From: Sitta carolinensis
Taxonomy: Eukaryota > Chordata > Aves > Passeriformes > Sittidae
Reading direction: 5' to 3'
Assembly: GCA_032173965.1 (NCBI GenBank)
Contig: CM063290.1
Coordinates: forward strand, 868,001 to 932,000
DNA: 64,000 bases
A program made the position numbers and the translations under genes. The notes beneath the pieces were generated by a model. That model had not been told where the DNA came from. It was given only the letters and a program-made list of their open reading frames with translations, and made no database searches. Positions 1 to 11,552 of the stretch are shown here, piece after piece. Position 1 is the first letter of the stretch; each line of letters starts with the position of its first letter.

Positions 1-534
1 TTGAAGCCTGCAGCACAGACAGCACACTCTTGGGGAAACAAGCCCATGGCCAGTGCTTGCCTGGGTTCCCAAGAGACACATCCAGCAGCAGCAGTGACAA
101 TTCCATCACGTCAGTCATTAAATGTGACAGATGTGCCTCTAGGGCGGCTTTAAAAATAAAATGGGTCTGCCTGGGAGCTGGCAGGGATACCCAGGCAAGC
201 ACTGAGACAGATACAGGTATAGATACAGACAGATTTGGAACTTCTGCATAAAGGAGATTTAAGAACAATTCAGTTAAAAGATAATGTGGGCAACATCTCC
301 TGCCCTTCACCTATAACTTGTTTGTCTCCACCCCAGAAATTCTGTCTGGGAAGCAGAAATAATTTGTTAAAATACAAACATTTGATTCTATCAGATAACT
401 TTATTACTTGGATGTTTTGCAAATTAGAAATTGCAAATTAGAAATCAATAACAGAAATCAAAACCAGACACCGATTCATTTATAATTATTTAATATTTTA
501 CTGTCAGAAGAAGAAATCGCTTAGATTATCTTAC
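1..534. other. PLCH1 intron (partial), no feature seen
   Basis: This is the sequence downstream of the C2 exon that ends at 535. The expected next coding segment (the FNPVWEETL-type C2 strand) is not present in any minus-strand frame, so that exon is further left. The DNA is moderately AT-rich and I see no repeat or regulatory site I can name. Confidence 0.6.
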
Positions 535-619
535 CATTGTCGTCCACCACCCTGGTCTGATCTTTACAGCAGTCAACAGGTAACCCAATAATCTCCACCT
601 CAACAAAGGGATCTATTAT
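535..619 (-). CDS. PLCH1: PLCH1 coding exon 18 (C2 domain, middle)
   Basis: The exon encodes residues about 759-786, starting IIDPFVEVEIIGLPVDCC and ending RVVDDN plus the first base of a Gly codon. This is the calcium/lipid-binding C2 beta-sandwich segment; the Asp-rich VVDDNG loop is one of the conserved C2 loops. The acceptor is TTTTTCAAAAACAG-like just above 619. The donor is G|GTAAGA below 535. The length of 85 nt (28 codons plus 1) leaves phase 1 for the next exon, which is outside the window. Identity to vertebrate PLC-eta in this block is essentially complete. Confidence 0.95.
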
Positions 620-1052
620 CTGTTTTTCAAAAACACAATATTTTAAAGGCAAGTCAGTCATACAAATGAAGGTGAATTTTGTAAGAATTAATGGAGAGAG
701 TTGATTTAAATTCATGTGAGAATTCAAGCCCCTTTGAGTGACATGAATTTTCAAGCAGCACTATCATGGGTATTGGTTCCATGAAGTCTGTGTTGATGTA
801 TGGTTTGCATCAAGAGCTATGGGCAGTTGTGACTAATTTTCATAGAAGTCCCCCTTTAAAATCCAAAACAAATCAGTTCTTAAACATCACGAGTAGGACA
901 CAGGCTGGGGGAGGTGTAGTATTTAGTGACCAAAAGCTTGACAGTATCTGAAAGTTACTGGTGTGTTTGAATGGGGAGAAGGTTTGAGTCACACACTGCC
1001 ACGTCACTGCAGGAGCTGCCCTGAAGCACCTGCTGGGAGCTGAGCATCTCAC

Positions 1053-1177
1053 CTCTCCTCTGTCCCCCAGCATGGAGTCAGGAGGCTTGGGCAGCTGCTG
1101 CCCACTGATGATCTTCAGAATAAGCTGCTTCTTAGGACTGGCAGGAAGTGGATCAGCAGAGTAGGGGTTGAAGGTGC
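1053..1177 (-). CDS. PLCH1: PLCH1 coding exon 17 (end of Y domain / start of C2)
   Basis: The exon encodes residues about 717-758, beginning (G)TFNPYSADPLPASPKKQ and containing LILKIISGQQLPKPPDS, the first C2 strand, then MLGDRGE. It is 125 nt, entering in phase 1 and leaving in phase 0. The acceptor is CTTTCAG and the donor GAG|GTGAGA. The intron between this exon and the next (620-1,052) shows nothing else. Confidence 0.95.
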
Positions 1178-1672
1178 CTGAAAGACGGCAAGCATGAGAG
1201 TGTAAGGAAAAAGAGACACATTATAAATACCACTCCCCAAGACACCACAGACAGACAAATTCGGCCAGAAATGAGCAACTGTGAGTAGGGAGCAGCTGCT
1301 CAGTTATTTTAAAATTCTCTTCCTGTTTCTTACAACCTTTTCTGGGTGGAGCAGTCCTTTTTTATGTGATTTCAAGGCAGAGCTGGACCAAGCCCTGGAT
1401 ACTTGCTCCTGGGCCACTGCAGAGCCTGTTCTATTTCCTGCAGCTGGTCATTCTAGGACCCCTTTTTCTTCTTTTAAACACATGTTAATAAGGCAAAGAC
1501 CTCAAAATATACATATAGGTATATGATCCCAGTAAGAGATTGCACACTGGTACAAGTCTAAGAGCTATGAGTGCATGGAAATACGAAAGATTCTTAATTT
1601 GCTTGCACTTTCCTTTCTTGTTCCTTTGCTGTGAAGGACACTTTGTGAAAGGCTTGGCAGCTGGAACCTTAC

Positions 1673-1780
1673 CTTTGCACATCTGCTGAGGTTTGAGGAC
1701 ATAACCACAGTTGCCATTTACCCTGAATTTTGCTTCATTTAACTGCATCACACGTCCCTCAGACTGGTAGTTCAGGGCCA
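1673..1780 (-). CDS. PLCH1: PLCH1 coding exon 16 (Y domain, C-terminal part)
   Basis: The exon encodes residues about 681-716: (V)ALNYQSEGRVMQLNEAKF followed by NGNCGYVLKPQQMCK. NGNCGYVLKP is a hallmark of the PLC catalytic Y half-barrel. It is 108 nt, phase 1 in and phase 1 out, with acceptor CTCTTTCAG and donor G|GTAAGG. The roughly 500-bp intron to its 3' side (1,178-1,672) holds nothing I recognise. The intron on its 5' side is only 92 bp. Confidence 0.95.
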
Positions 1781-1872
1781 CTGAAAGAGAGAAGTTGGGT
1801 GTCATTAATAAAGACAATTTTACTTGGCACCTGCACACCAAAAGGGAAGGAAGTCTTTCCTGCAGCTCCTAC

Positions 1873-2052
1873 CTAACTGGCAGCCCACATTCCAGTAAGG
1901 AACAGGGTTGAAGTTGCTGGAGTCGATCCGGTAGGCTGAGGGATAGACCCTGGTCAGCTGCCTCTGGTTGTAAAGCATGAACTGCTCAGCCTTCTGCTGC
2001 ACTGCCTGGTGGGCTCTGGTCTCACTGAAGGACAGCACGTTCCCTGTGGAGC
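1873..2052 (-). CDS. PLCH1: PLCH1 coding exon 15 (Y domain)
   Basis: The exon encodes residues about 621-680: STGNVLSFSETRAHQAVQQ through YPSAYRIDSSNFNPVPYWN to VGCQL. YPSAYRIDSSNFNP is the invariant PLC Y-domain core that lines the active site. The chosen acceptor (CACACAG at 2,053) gives DDG-STGNVLSF, matching the mammalian form DDG-TTGNVLSF. A second in-frame AG nine bases further in would delete three residues. It is 180 nt with donor G|GTAGGA. Confidence 0.94.
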
Positions 2053-2551
2053 CTGTGTGCCATGGGACAACCAACAGACAGGTGACAAGCAATCCCAGGG
2101 CACGGGGCCTGAGGCCAGACCTCACCACCTGGGCAGTAATCAAGGGCAACACGAGATTTAGGCTGGTGTTACAGGATAGATTGTCTTGTCTTACACAAAT
2201 CATGCACCCTGGGTAACTGAAGGGCACCAGCTCCCCCTTCCAGGAGGGACTGTTGTCTCCCCTCAAGCCTGCAGACTTGAAAGGAAAGCCAAGCAAGAGC
2301 TCCAGCACAAGAGCCCAAGCTCAAGAGCTCCTGCTGGGGCCTTTCCTCCTGCAGACCCCCAGATGTGGTAGCTCTGGGGCACCTACAGCGAAATGCTCTG
2401 CTGGCAGCAGGAGCAGAGGAGTCACTGCCAGCGAGGGAGGGAGTGCCCTGCTGGGCTCTGGCTTTGCCCTCGTGCCCCCTGACAGCAGCACTCGTGAGCA
2501 GCACTCAGCCCCCTGCTCTCCTGAGTGACAAGGGGCATGCCAGCCCCGTAC

Positions 2552-2649
2552 CATCATCCACGATGTCCTGGGCTGCCACGGAGTTGGTGTACACCACCAG
2601 GTCAGACAGGGCCCGGCACAGCTTCACTGTCTTCCTGCGGCGGGCCAGC
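2552..2649 (-). CDS. PLCH1: PLCH1 coding exon 14 (start of Y domain)
   Basis: The exon encodes residues about 588-620: (R)LARRRKTVKLCRALSDLV then VYTNSVAAQDIVDD. The basic KLCRALSDLVVYT motif opens the Y domain. The acceptor is the tandem CAGCAG: using the inner AG (start 2,649) reproduces the family sequence, while the outer AG (start 2,652) would add one Ser. The donor is G|GTACGG. The flanking introns (2,053-2,551 and 2,650-3,268) contain no named feature. Confidence 0.93.
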
Positions 2650-3268
2650 CTGCTGGGGGAGAGCAAACACAAACGGGCACTTGCAGTACTGCAGCCATAG
2701 TGCAATCCCCCTTGCTGTGCTTTTCAATCCCCCTTGCTGCTGTTTTCAACAAGGAAATGAAGAATCGTGAGCAGGGAACCCTGTGTGGCAAAGCTCTATG
2801 GAGAGGGTTCTGGGATAGCTGCTCCCCTCTACCTCCACAGCCCATCCACGTAAAAATTTGTTTTGTTTAAAACATAATGAAATAGCTGTTCACCATGGCT
2901 GTTCTAGACAGAACCAAGGAGCATTTCAGTGACAGCAGACACATTCTGACTGCCACTTTTTTGATTGCTTTTTCTTTCTGTTCTCAGATGCAACAGAGTT
3001 GCCTGGGCTGTGATGCAGCTTCTTTAACCTGCCCAGTTTGCTCTGAGCACTGTTTACAGCGGGTGAAATAGGCCCTGGCACCTTTCCCTGGGCAGTGGTG
3101 CTGTCACACTTCTCTGCAGTTTCAGGGTAATTGCTGCTTGCAGCCTGTGACATGTGACAGACTCATCATCACCTGTGCCACACAGGACACAGGTGCCCTG
3201 CTGCGGGCACAGCCTCACACACAGAGGGCAGCGAGCAGCCCTGGCTTTACCTGAGGGTCCCAGCTCAC

Positions 3269-3363
3269 CTGTGGGGCTGCCCTGGCTCCTTGCCAGCAGG
3301 GTGCTGCTGGCCCTCCTCATCGTCCGAGGCACTGTGGCCTTTGGCTGCTGCCTTTGCAGCTTT
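3269..3363 (-). CDS. PLCH1: PLCH1 coding exon 13 (X-Y linker)
   Basis: The exon encodes residues about 557-587: KAAKAAAKGHSASDDEEGQQ then HPAGKEPGQPH. It aligns in position and length with the human linker stretch that carries the STDDEE acidic patch. It is Ala/Lys- and Gln-rich, as expected for a disordered autoinhibitory linker between X and Y. It is 95 nt, phase 0 in and phase 2 out, with acceptor CCCCACAG and donor AG|GTGAGC. It is less conserved than the catalytic exons, but both splice sites and the phase fit. Confidence 0.88.
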
Positions 3364-5939
3364 CTGTGGGGAAAGAGCCAAGAGGGTCAGTCAGGGGGGC
3401 TGCGGACACCGCGCTGCCAGGGCTGGGGTGGGCAGCAGCTGAGCTGGGCTCTGCAGCTCCAGGGCAGCAGAGACCTTGCAGCTGGGCCAGCAGCCTCCCT
3501 GCTGGGGAGAAGGAAAGCCAGCACAGAGCTGGCAGGGATGACACTGCACCCCAGGGCAGGGATTCTGGGTGGCCATGAGCAGCTCTGGGTGCTGCCAGCC
3601 CAGCCAGGCCTCAGGGCATTATTTCTGTGTGCTGGCCAGACCTCAGGGAGTTATTTCTGTGTGCTGGCCAGGCCTCAGGGAGTTATTTCTGTGTGCTGGC
3701 CAGACCTCAGGGCATTATTTCTGCCACTCTGTGCTCTGCACCTGCCCCGCTCCCTCCCAACAGCAGAGGACAACACTGCTCCCCTGGCTCCAGGGCACTG
3801 CTCCTGCTGAAATCCCAGTGGATTGTGTCATATTGAATAAACAGCAATACACAGCAGGGTCTAAATATAAAGAGCACTGCTTCTGCCCACCTGTGCTCCC
3901 CCCTCAGTTTAGAAAATTAAACATATTCGTTTGTGAAGGTGTGAACAGAGTCTAGGCAAAATGTTCAAACATCATCTTCCTGCTCCATTTTGAGCCACAT
4001 ACAAATATTCAAGTGATTCTAAATAATTACACTATAAAGAAAATAGCTACAATAAAAGAAAGATTAAAACCTCAAAATGCCTTTTTTTCACAAGCACCTA
4101 TGATTTAACAGTTTCCAATTTCAACATTACATCTTTTGTAACGCTAAACAGAGTTTCAAGTGAGTTATTTAATCCCCTTCTCATCAAGAGGTAATTACTA
4201 TAACTGGGAGCTCCTTATCCTTTTGCATACAACTCACTGAGCACAGATTTCTTTCCTCCTCTTGTCATACACAGTATTGGACATAATTTAGTTTGCTGTG
4301 TTTGGTGCTGACATGAAGTTGACTATATTGGAAATCATTTGCACGGTTCAGTTTGGAGTCTGAGGGTCTGCACTGAACATGTTCCATGCAGTTAACTTCC
4401 AGGAATTGCCAGCTTTAGTGTCTTTGTACCTCCCCTGGTAGTTTTTAAAGAGTTTATTCGTTTGGCACAAGAGCTGGCAGAAATGTCATGTGTCAATATC
4501 GTTGGGTGGATAATTCTGTATCTGCAAAAATATCAATAGTGACCAGTCTTCCCAGGCAACCCTTCAGCTGGAAAGGCATCAGGGGGCAGTTACAGGATGT
4601 CTCTGTTGCCTCAGTCTACAATACAACCACTGTTTAAAAAAAATAAATCTATATATACCCTTATTGTTTTTGAGCAGAGATGAAATGAATGGGCTTTCCA
4701 ACCTGCTACATCCATTAGGATAACTAGCTGAAGGAATTAAATTATTGACAGCCTTTCTGCCCTCAGCAGAAGCAGCAGACTCCAGTGGCTGATGTTTGCC
4801 AGTGACATCTCAGTGCCAGCATTGGTGTGGCCAGCAGCAAGCACAGGTGGCATGGGCAGTGCCCACTCCCAGGGACCACAGGTACCTGGAGCTCTGAGCC
4901 CACCCTGAGGGGGAACCTGCACTGATGGTGCTGAAGGAAACACGAGCACTTTAAACTGATGGCAGCTAGGAACTGAAGTGTAAATATGAGTCCTGCTACT
5001 GGCTGCTTAGGGAATTTTTGATGACTCCTACCTGGCTTCAGGGCACATGGACTGCTGGCTGATTAAGTTCCTTGAAACTTCTCTTAATCATAAAAAACTG
5101 CTGAGATAGTCAGTCCCAAAGCTCGGTGCACCCTCACCATGGATAGCACAGAGCAGGCAGGGCAGTCTGGCAGGCTGGACAGGGGGCTGCTGGAGGCACA
5201 GGGCTGGGCTGCAGCCCTGCCTCTGCTCACTCACCCACTGCAGCAGCTGCAGCAGCTCGGGCTGAGCCTGTAAATCCAAGGCTCAGGGCACAGGGGGAGT
5301 GTGGCAATAGGGCAAGCAGATGACAGGAGCACATCTGTCAGGATATGGGAATGGCAGGAAGCGTGGGCACTGTCCCTTGTGGGGGCTGCTCTGTGCCCAG
5401 CTGGGAAATGAGAGCTCTCAGCTCCTGCCTGGCTGCTGGAGACAGCCCTGAGGAGCAGCAGCTGCACAGACATCACCAGGACAGGAAAACCAGGAGGAGA
5501 TCAGGAAGAACACATCAGCACAGAGGCAGCACTCGGCCACAGCAGCCCCTGGGAGCAGGGCCAGCCCCAGCACAGCTCTGCCCAGGGTGGCACACAGCAA
5601 AACTGGGCCTGACTGAACCAGGCACCGTCAGCTCTGTGGCAAACAAGATATGCCAAGACACTTGTCTGTGCTGCTCTTCTGCTGCTGCAAGTTTGATCAG
5701 AAAACCAGCAATTCCACAGCATGAGTAAAGATGATCTTTCAGCACGTGAGAAACTTTTGTTCATCTTAAAGGTTCTCAATCTTCTGAACAGGATTAAGAC
5801 ATCAAGTGTGATCACACAGGCTCCCTCCTCACTGCCCACATGCCCACCATGCCTGTCTGGAGCAGTAAAACATTGCCAGGGTCTCTGGAATGCTGCCAGT
5901 CCTAGAACAGCAACCTCAGCTCTCATTTATTTCGCTCAC
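3364..5939. other. PLCH1 intron, 2.6 kb
   Basis: This intron lies between linker exons 12 and 13. It holds a short tandem repeat near 3,608-3,726 (separate entry). The rest alternates AT-rich DNA (about 3,900-4,700) with GC-richer, leucine/glutamine-codon-like DNA (about 4,740-5,650). Open frames here have no splice context and no recognisable protein content. Confidence 0.55.
3608..3726. repeat. 32-bp tandem repeat, about 3.7 copies
   Basis: Four successive near-identical units of the type CCTCAGGGAGTTATTTCTGT followed by GTGCTGGCCAGA are visible in the intron. Units differ only at GCATT versus GAGTT and a few ends. It is a simple intronic minisatellite with no coding role. Confidence 0.85.
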
Positions 5940-6011
5940 CTTGTGTTTACCAAAGTTGCCCATTAATGATCGACCATGAGACTTCTTTCCACCTTCTTTT
6001 GTGTCCAGGTT
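5940..6011 (-). CDS. PLCH1: PLCH1 coding exon 12 (X-Y linker, basic segment)
   Basis: This 72-nt exon (24 codons, phase 0/0) encodes NLDTKEGGKKSHGRSLMGNF then GKHK. Residues about 533-556 align with the human linker block KKSHGRSLMTNFGKHK. The acceptor is TTCTGCACAG and the donor AAG|GTGAGC. Being symmetric in phase, it could be skipped without a frameshift. I do not know whether it is alternatively used in this species. Confidence 0.93.
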
Positions 6012-7107
6012 CTGTGCAGAAAAAGTGCAATAAAAAGTGTAAATACCTTCAGAAATGTCTTTAGAGAGTCTCCTACAGTCTCCAAAGGCAGCATTTCAAC
6101 CTCATACAAGTTCTTGTATGTCACCCTGGTTCATTACTAGGAAAGTAAAATTATTGCAAATGAGACAAAGTGAGTTAAAGTCTGATGTGTGAACAAATTG
6201 AAATCCAAAATCTCATTACAGGACATTACATTACAAAATCTCATTTCTTTGTACACTTGATAGTTTAGAATCCTCTAACTGTAAAGAAAAATATTAACAT
6301 TAGCACTCAAGACAACAACAAACCACGCAGAAAAAGCAGTCTACCAAAACCAGGCAAGAAACAACAAAACAAAACATCTGAGTGTTCTTGAAAGCAGCCA
6401 CAAAGGGAGAGGAAAAAGAATTTCCTAGCAGATAAATGGGGAGTTTTCATAGGCAGCCTACAGGCTGAGTTCCACATTCCCAGCCATGCCCCCAGACATC
6501 AGCTGGATAACTCCTGGCAGCATCTCGCTTCTTCTGTCAGGAACACACAGCCCTTCATCTTCTGAAGAGCAAAACAAAACTGAAGAATATTCCCCAGCAC
6601 TTCAGCTGGGTGAGTTTTTCAGTGCTGTGAACTCCAGCCATTCCCTGTTCAGTGCTGAGCTGGAGTCACTTCGGGCTTTCATGATGACTGGGGGCCGAGC
6701 AAAATCAATAACCTGTGTTCAGAGATTTGCTCAGAGCTCAGGCTGGAAGTCTCTGTAACATGTAGAAAGAATCTTAAGCAGATTTTTACTTCTTTTAAAT
6801 ACCAATTATTTGGAAAAATCAAAGGCAGATCAGTAATGAAGGAAAATAAATTACCATTAAAAAAATAGGAAAATATCCCAACTGCTCCCATTCTTTTACT
6901 TTCCCATCAATTACACAGTAACTCCCAGCAAAGAGCTCTGTGACACTGGCTCCAGAGCAGGCACATGTCCACAGAAATTAGCTCTGTATTTAATGTCCCT
7001 GGAGTTTGCATGCAGTTCCTCAGCTCTGGGCTCTCTCATCTGAGTCAGTCTGCAGCACATTGCACTGTCCAGTCCTCACAGGGGCTGTGGAGGGAGAGCC
7101 CACCTAC
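6012..7107. other. PLCH1 intron, nothing specific
   Basis: This is 1.1 kb of AT-rich intron between exons 11 and 12. No repeat family, conserved exon-like segment or regulatory motif could be recognised. Confidence 0.55.
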
Positions 7108-7269
7108 CTGCTTCAGGTTCACACTGAAACTCTGGTGAGTGGCCTTCAGCAGGGCTCTCACAGTGAAGCTGTCAGGATCCTCTTTGTCCCTGATTTGGGA
7201 TTCCTTCAGCAGAGATTCCAGTTTTGTTCGAATGAAAGATTCCACCTGGTGCTGAGTTGCACCATTGCC
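7108..7269 (-). CDS. PLCH1: PLCH1 coding exon 11 (X-Y linker helix)
   Basis: The exon is 162 nt, 54 codons, phase 0/0. It encodes GNGATQHQVESFIRTKLESL, LKESQIRDKEDPDSFTVRAL and LKATHQSFSVNLKQ. KESQIRDKEDPDSFTVRALLKATH is strongly conserved in PLC-eta1. The charged helical character fits the X-Y linker that blocks the active site. The acceptor is GTCTTTCAG and the donor CAG|GTAGGT. Confidence 0.95.
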
Positions 7270-7816
7270 CTGAAAGACACCAGGAACCCAGCTCCAGCAG
7301 GTGACACATGGGGGTCACACAGCACTCCCACTCTGTTCCTTCTGCAAGAAAAGACTCCTTGCACAATCCTGCCTGATCCTGCCCTTCCTCCCCGTGGCTT
7401 TCTGTGCCATTTCCCTTCTCCTTTTCCCTCAGTCCTCCCAGCTCAGCTCACAGAGCCCCCACAGATCCCCCAGGGCCTGGCCAGGGGCTCTCTCTGCCTC
7501 ACAGCCCCACCTTCTCTTTCAGAAGAGCATGAATTCCCAGCTAATGCACTTACAGACACCCTAAGCATTAGATCCCTGCTCCAAACAGTTAAAAAAGGAA
7601 GCAATTCCTGTTAACATCCAGACTATACAGACTCAAACCAGTCTCTTACATAAGGCACTTAAAATAAAAATGAGCCCTATAGAACAGCATGAACCTGACA
7701 GAGGAATTAAAAACTTAGGAATGAAAAACTCTGCTAACAACTATAAGTAGGACATGGAGTGTGCATGTAAGAAATGCAGAGCTGTCACACTCTGGGAACT
7801 GACTGTGTGCACATAC

Positions 7817-7924
7817 AAAGCAAGGCTTTAACTTGCAGTCATCCTCAATTTCATCAGCACTGTCCTCTTCTGAAACTTCTCCTTCCTCAGCATCTGCTCC
7901 AAGGCTGCAGGGCAACTTCTTACC
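7817..7924 (-). CDS. PLCH1: PLCH1 coding exon 10 (X-Y linker, acidic segment)
   Basis: The exon is 108 nt, 36 codons, phase 0/0. It encodes GKKLPCSLGADAEEGEVSEE, DSADEIEDDCKLKPCF. The DAEEGEVSEEDSADEIEDD patch is the acidic X-Y linker segment shared by PLC-eta and PLC-beta/delta relatives, which holds the active site closed until membrane docking. The donor TTT|GTATGT gives exact length agreement with human; the earlier AA|GTTAAA would break the frame. Confidence 0.94.
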
Positions 7925-9409
7925 CTAAAACGAGGAAAAAACAGCCCCAATAAATGTGGCCAGTGTTAGTTAGTGCACCCAGCCTGCTCCTCTTGCTTTA
8001 CCATCTGCTCCTAAATAAATCACCTACTAAACTTCTGTGATGTTGCTTCTGTGCACAGAAATGTTCTCAGCCTACCTGCTTCACCAGTGGGAGACAGGAA
8101 TGACACTCGGATTTCTGCAGAAATGTAGAGGATTGATTTTTAGGCTGCATTTTGAAATTAATAGTGCTGCTGCTAGTGAGTGGGTCATATTCACTTCATG
8201 CTGGTACCTTTACACTGGCTTAAATCCCTGAGTGTTATTAGAATGACTATACACACTTACAGGATGAAAATGATGCCATTATTTGAAATCGTTTGGCTAG
8301 AGAATCAATACTGCCTTTCAAAGGAAAGTGTATAAAAAGAGCAAAAACAATAGCAAAAAGATGAGAAGCTGGCTTACTTCTCAACAAGGTACTGATTCCT
8401 AAATCTGATTTTCTCTTTTCCAATAGAGCTGCTTAAACTGAGCAGGGGATGGGAGCCAGGGCTTTGTGCAGGGATCCTGTGATGCTCAAGGTAGAATTTC
8501 TCATTCTGGAAACAGCTCAGCTCCACAGCAGTCTGCACCCACAGGGCTCCAGCAGTGAGAGCTGGAGGATCACACTGAAATTACCACCTCAGATGTGCTG
8601 AAAAGCCAGCTCAGAAGTTCAGGTAGGAACCCAGAGCACCCAGCCTCTCCTGCCTTTAGTGCAGTGCCATGGGATTTTCACAGGAGTGATGTTCCACACG
8701 GTTTCCTGTGGCTCCCTCAAACACCAGCCCCACGTGTTTGCACAGTTCATTAACCAGCAGCCACCCCTGAAAACTGATGCAGTGAAATGCAAAATCACAG
8801 CTGAGCACTCAAAGGGCTCCTAATTCAGGGTCAGCTCTGTACTGTGCACTGCAGCATGTTCAAACAAACATCAGAGTGAAACTGTGAACCCCTGCAGCCA
8901 AGGACAGGGGGAAAGCCAGAGCATCCTGAGAGTTCACACAGAAGTAATTGCCCCCCTGTGTCCAGATAAATTAGACAATCTAATAGGGCAGAACTCTATT
9001 AATCATTCTCCTAAAGGTCTGCCTTGTGCTTCTTCCTGTTCTATCCACCCTGGCCTTTGGAATTCCTTTCAGAGCAATTCCTTTTGGAGTCAGAGGCTCA
9101 CACAATTAATCCTGCACAGAGCACCAGCTCCAGGGGTGCTCCAGCTCCTCCTGAGCTGCTCTTCTCCCATGAATGCAGCAGATGAACCATGAACAGAGTT
9201 CCACCCCATGAATCACAGCTCCAAGCTGGGTGAGGGGAAAGGCAGGAAATCTTCATCTTTCTATCACTACAAAGTACTTTGTCCAAGGAAGGACTGTCAG
9301 ATAATGTTGACATGCTAAAGGGATGTGAACTGGTCCTCCAAAGAAAATCTACAATAAATATCACAAGCTGACTTTTGTTGCATTCTGAACATGCCCAGCA
9401 CTGAGTTAC
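7925..9409. other. PLCH1 intron, nothing specific
   Basis: This is 1.5 kb of intron between exons 9 and 10. It is mixed-composition DNA, and no conserved reading frame or repeat family could be identified. Confidence 0.5.
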
Positions 9410-9581
9410 CTTCACGAGGATTTTCCCTTTTAAATCCTGAGGGCTGGGAAGCTGTCTGGGATCCCCAGTGCGCACAGATGACAGGTCCAGTTTGTCACCA
9501 AATATCTCCTTCAGGTACTGGGCAATCTTCTTTTGCTGTTGAATACTGCAGTGGTTTTCAATGGACAGTATCACTGGAAAC
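9410..9581 (-). CDS. PLCH1: PLCH1 coding exon 9 (end of X domain)
   Basis: The exon encodes residues about 385-442: [36 protein letters not shown] and [13 protein letters not shown]. The Glu of SIENHC is a conserved acidic residue of the PLC X barrel near the bound calcium and substrate. [16 protein letters not shown] is the standard X-domain end. It is 172 nt, with acceptor GTTTCCAG and donor AAG|GTAACT. Phase 2 in (codon split GA|G) and phase 0 out. Confidence 0.95.
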
Positions 9582-9954
9582 CTGGAAACAAAGCCCCAGC
9601 CACGCTCACAGCTGTGTGTGGAGAGACAACACCTGCACTCTTACCACCCCACCTGCGAATGGAACAGCCAAGTTCTGCCACAAATTTTCCCCACTGTCTC
9701 CTAAACTCTTGGCAGCCCCAGGGATCTCTGACAAGGAACCCCACACCAAATAATGCAAACTGCCTCCTTTAGTTTTCAAAGTACCACCTTGTATTTCTCA
9801 TCAATATCACCAGATTTTTGGGCTTGGTTGTTTTATTCCCACACATCCATTGCTGGGTGCTTTTTTCTTAAATAAAGAAAAGGAAGTATCTTCCTTTTAT
9901 TCTCTTTAAAATACTCAGAATTCTCTACACCCACTCATAATTTGAGACTACTCT

Positions 9955-10006
9955 GTGTGTGGTATATATATACATATATACATATATACATATATATATA
10001 TATATG
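9955..10006. repeat. TA-rich microsatellite
   Basis: A run of about 50 bp is built from TATATACA and TA dinucleotides within the intron between exons 8 and 9. It is low complexity and probably length-variable between individuals. Confidence 0.9.
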
Positions 10007-10471
10007 GTTAAAGTCCACAGTATTCATAATAAACTGCTATGAAGCACCATGGCAAATGAAACAGATTCAGAACACTAACCCACACCTCAGTATTTCCTCA
10101 CACTACACATGACAGCTTTTCAATTTTTCTGCTGAAATAAAGTATTTTCAGTAGATAGAGAACATCACAGTATTGATTTTTCAGGAGAATTTCCCTGTGG
10201 ATGTGAGTGGGAAGTTCTATTGGAAGATAATCAGCAGTGTCAGACTGTCCAAAGCCTTACTGAGTTTAAGAGCACAAAAGGTTCAACTTGGGCAGACCTC
10301 TCTCCCTCCACTGATGAGAAGAGCTCATGCAGCTGAGCAATAAACACAACATGGGCAATAAGCAGGGGAACAGAATCAACCCTGACGTGTTTAAAGGAAT
10401 ATCTGCACTTCCTGGGCCTGATGGCTGTTTCCAGTGTGGGATTAACTCCAGGACCCTGGCTCCACACTTAC

Positions 10472-10592
10472 TCGTTTTTGAGGAAGGCGTATTTATTGAT
10501 GGTTTCTGCCACGTCCCGGAAGAGGATTTTGGAAGTCAGGGTGTAGCCATGGTGCACCACTGGCTCCCCATCTGGGCCGTCCCAGCAATCCA
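10472..10592 (-). CDS. PLCH1: PLCH1 coding exon 8 (X domain, second catalytic His)
   Basis: The exon encodes residues about 345-384: (V)[50 protein letters not shown] carries the calcium-binding acidic residue(s). HHGYTLT contains the second catalytic histidine (about His358 in eta-1 numbering). It is 121 nt, acceptor CTCTACAG, donor GA|GTAAGT. It needs an incoming G from the damaged exon at 12,780. Confidence 0.95.
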
Positions 10593-11454
10593 CTGTAGAG
10601 ACCACAAAAGCCACATTAGGAGATGTTCCCAATCTCACGCATTCCTGTGCTCCTGCTGCCAGCAGAGCTCACCTGCCCAACCCTGCAGGGTTCACAAGGC
10701 TCACTCCACCCCTTGCCACCTCTCATTCCATCTCCTCCCACCTGCAGCTGAGCTCAGACTAACAGCACAGTCATTTCCTAGGTCAGATGACAATTCTGCA
10801 TCCCAGAACTGCTTTTTCCCTTGTATTAATTTGAGGTTTTTTCCTCATATATAAAACTACAAGGGTGTAATAGGTCAAATTACATTTAAAGCTACCTTGG
10901 GAAAGCCTTTTTGCTTCTGGAGATAAACTATTTGGAAAGAATTTCTCTTTTCCCACTCTCAATTTAACTTGCAGCTTTTTAACTGACTGTATGAAGTGTA
11001 GCATCAAGTCCAGCACACACAGTATGGACCAGCATAAGAATGCTTTTCCTAATGAATGCCTGTACCCTGAATCTGTACCAAACTTGTCACTGCTGCTGCC
11101 TCTACAGGCAGTTAAACTTCCCAAGGAGAAAGCTGCAGAGCTATTCCCTGGGCTCTGAAGTAGCTGCAATAGCTCTGAGGTCAAGAAAAATAACACTGCT
11201 GAGTGTTCTTGGAAGCTGTTCTGCAGAAGGCAATCACCTAGTTTTCTCAGGTTCATTTTCTCTAATTAATTTTTAAATAGAGATTAACAATATTTTTTTT
11301 CCAGATGACCTTTTGTAATGCTAGTCATGAAAAATTAATATTGAGCCTAACTTTGTCAAAAGACTTTATTTATTTCCTGAAAAGAAAAACACTAATACTA
11401 ATATAAAAACACTCATGTTTTGTTATTATTTAAATCATGCAGAGCTTAAACAAG

Positions 11455-11552
11455 AATCCAATGTGATCTCCACGTTCCCCCATGGCAGGGGGCTGGAGCT
11501 GGATGATCTTTAGGGCTCTTCCAACCCCAGGCATTCTGTGATTCCCTGGTGC
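11455..11552 (+). mobile_element. CR1 LINE fragment (3' end)
   Basis: A short stretch reads CCCATGGCAGGGGGCTGGA, then GATGATCTTTAGGG, TTCCAACCCC and CATTCTGTGATTC. This is the characteristic 3' tail of avian CR1 non-LTR retrotransposons. Only about 100 bp remains, so it is a dead, 5'-truncated copy. Family assignment is from recalled consensus. Confidence 0.85.

Noticed and set aside
9955..10006. TATA-rich stretch as a promoter
   Set aside because: It is a microsatellite in the middle of an intron, with no exon start nearby.
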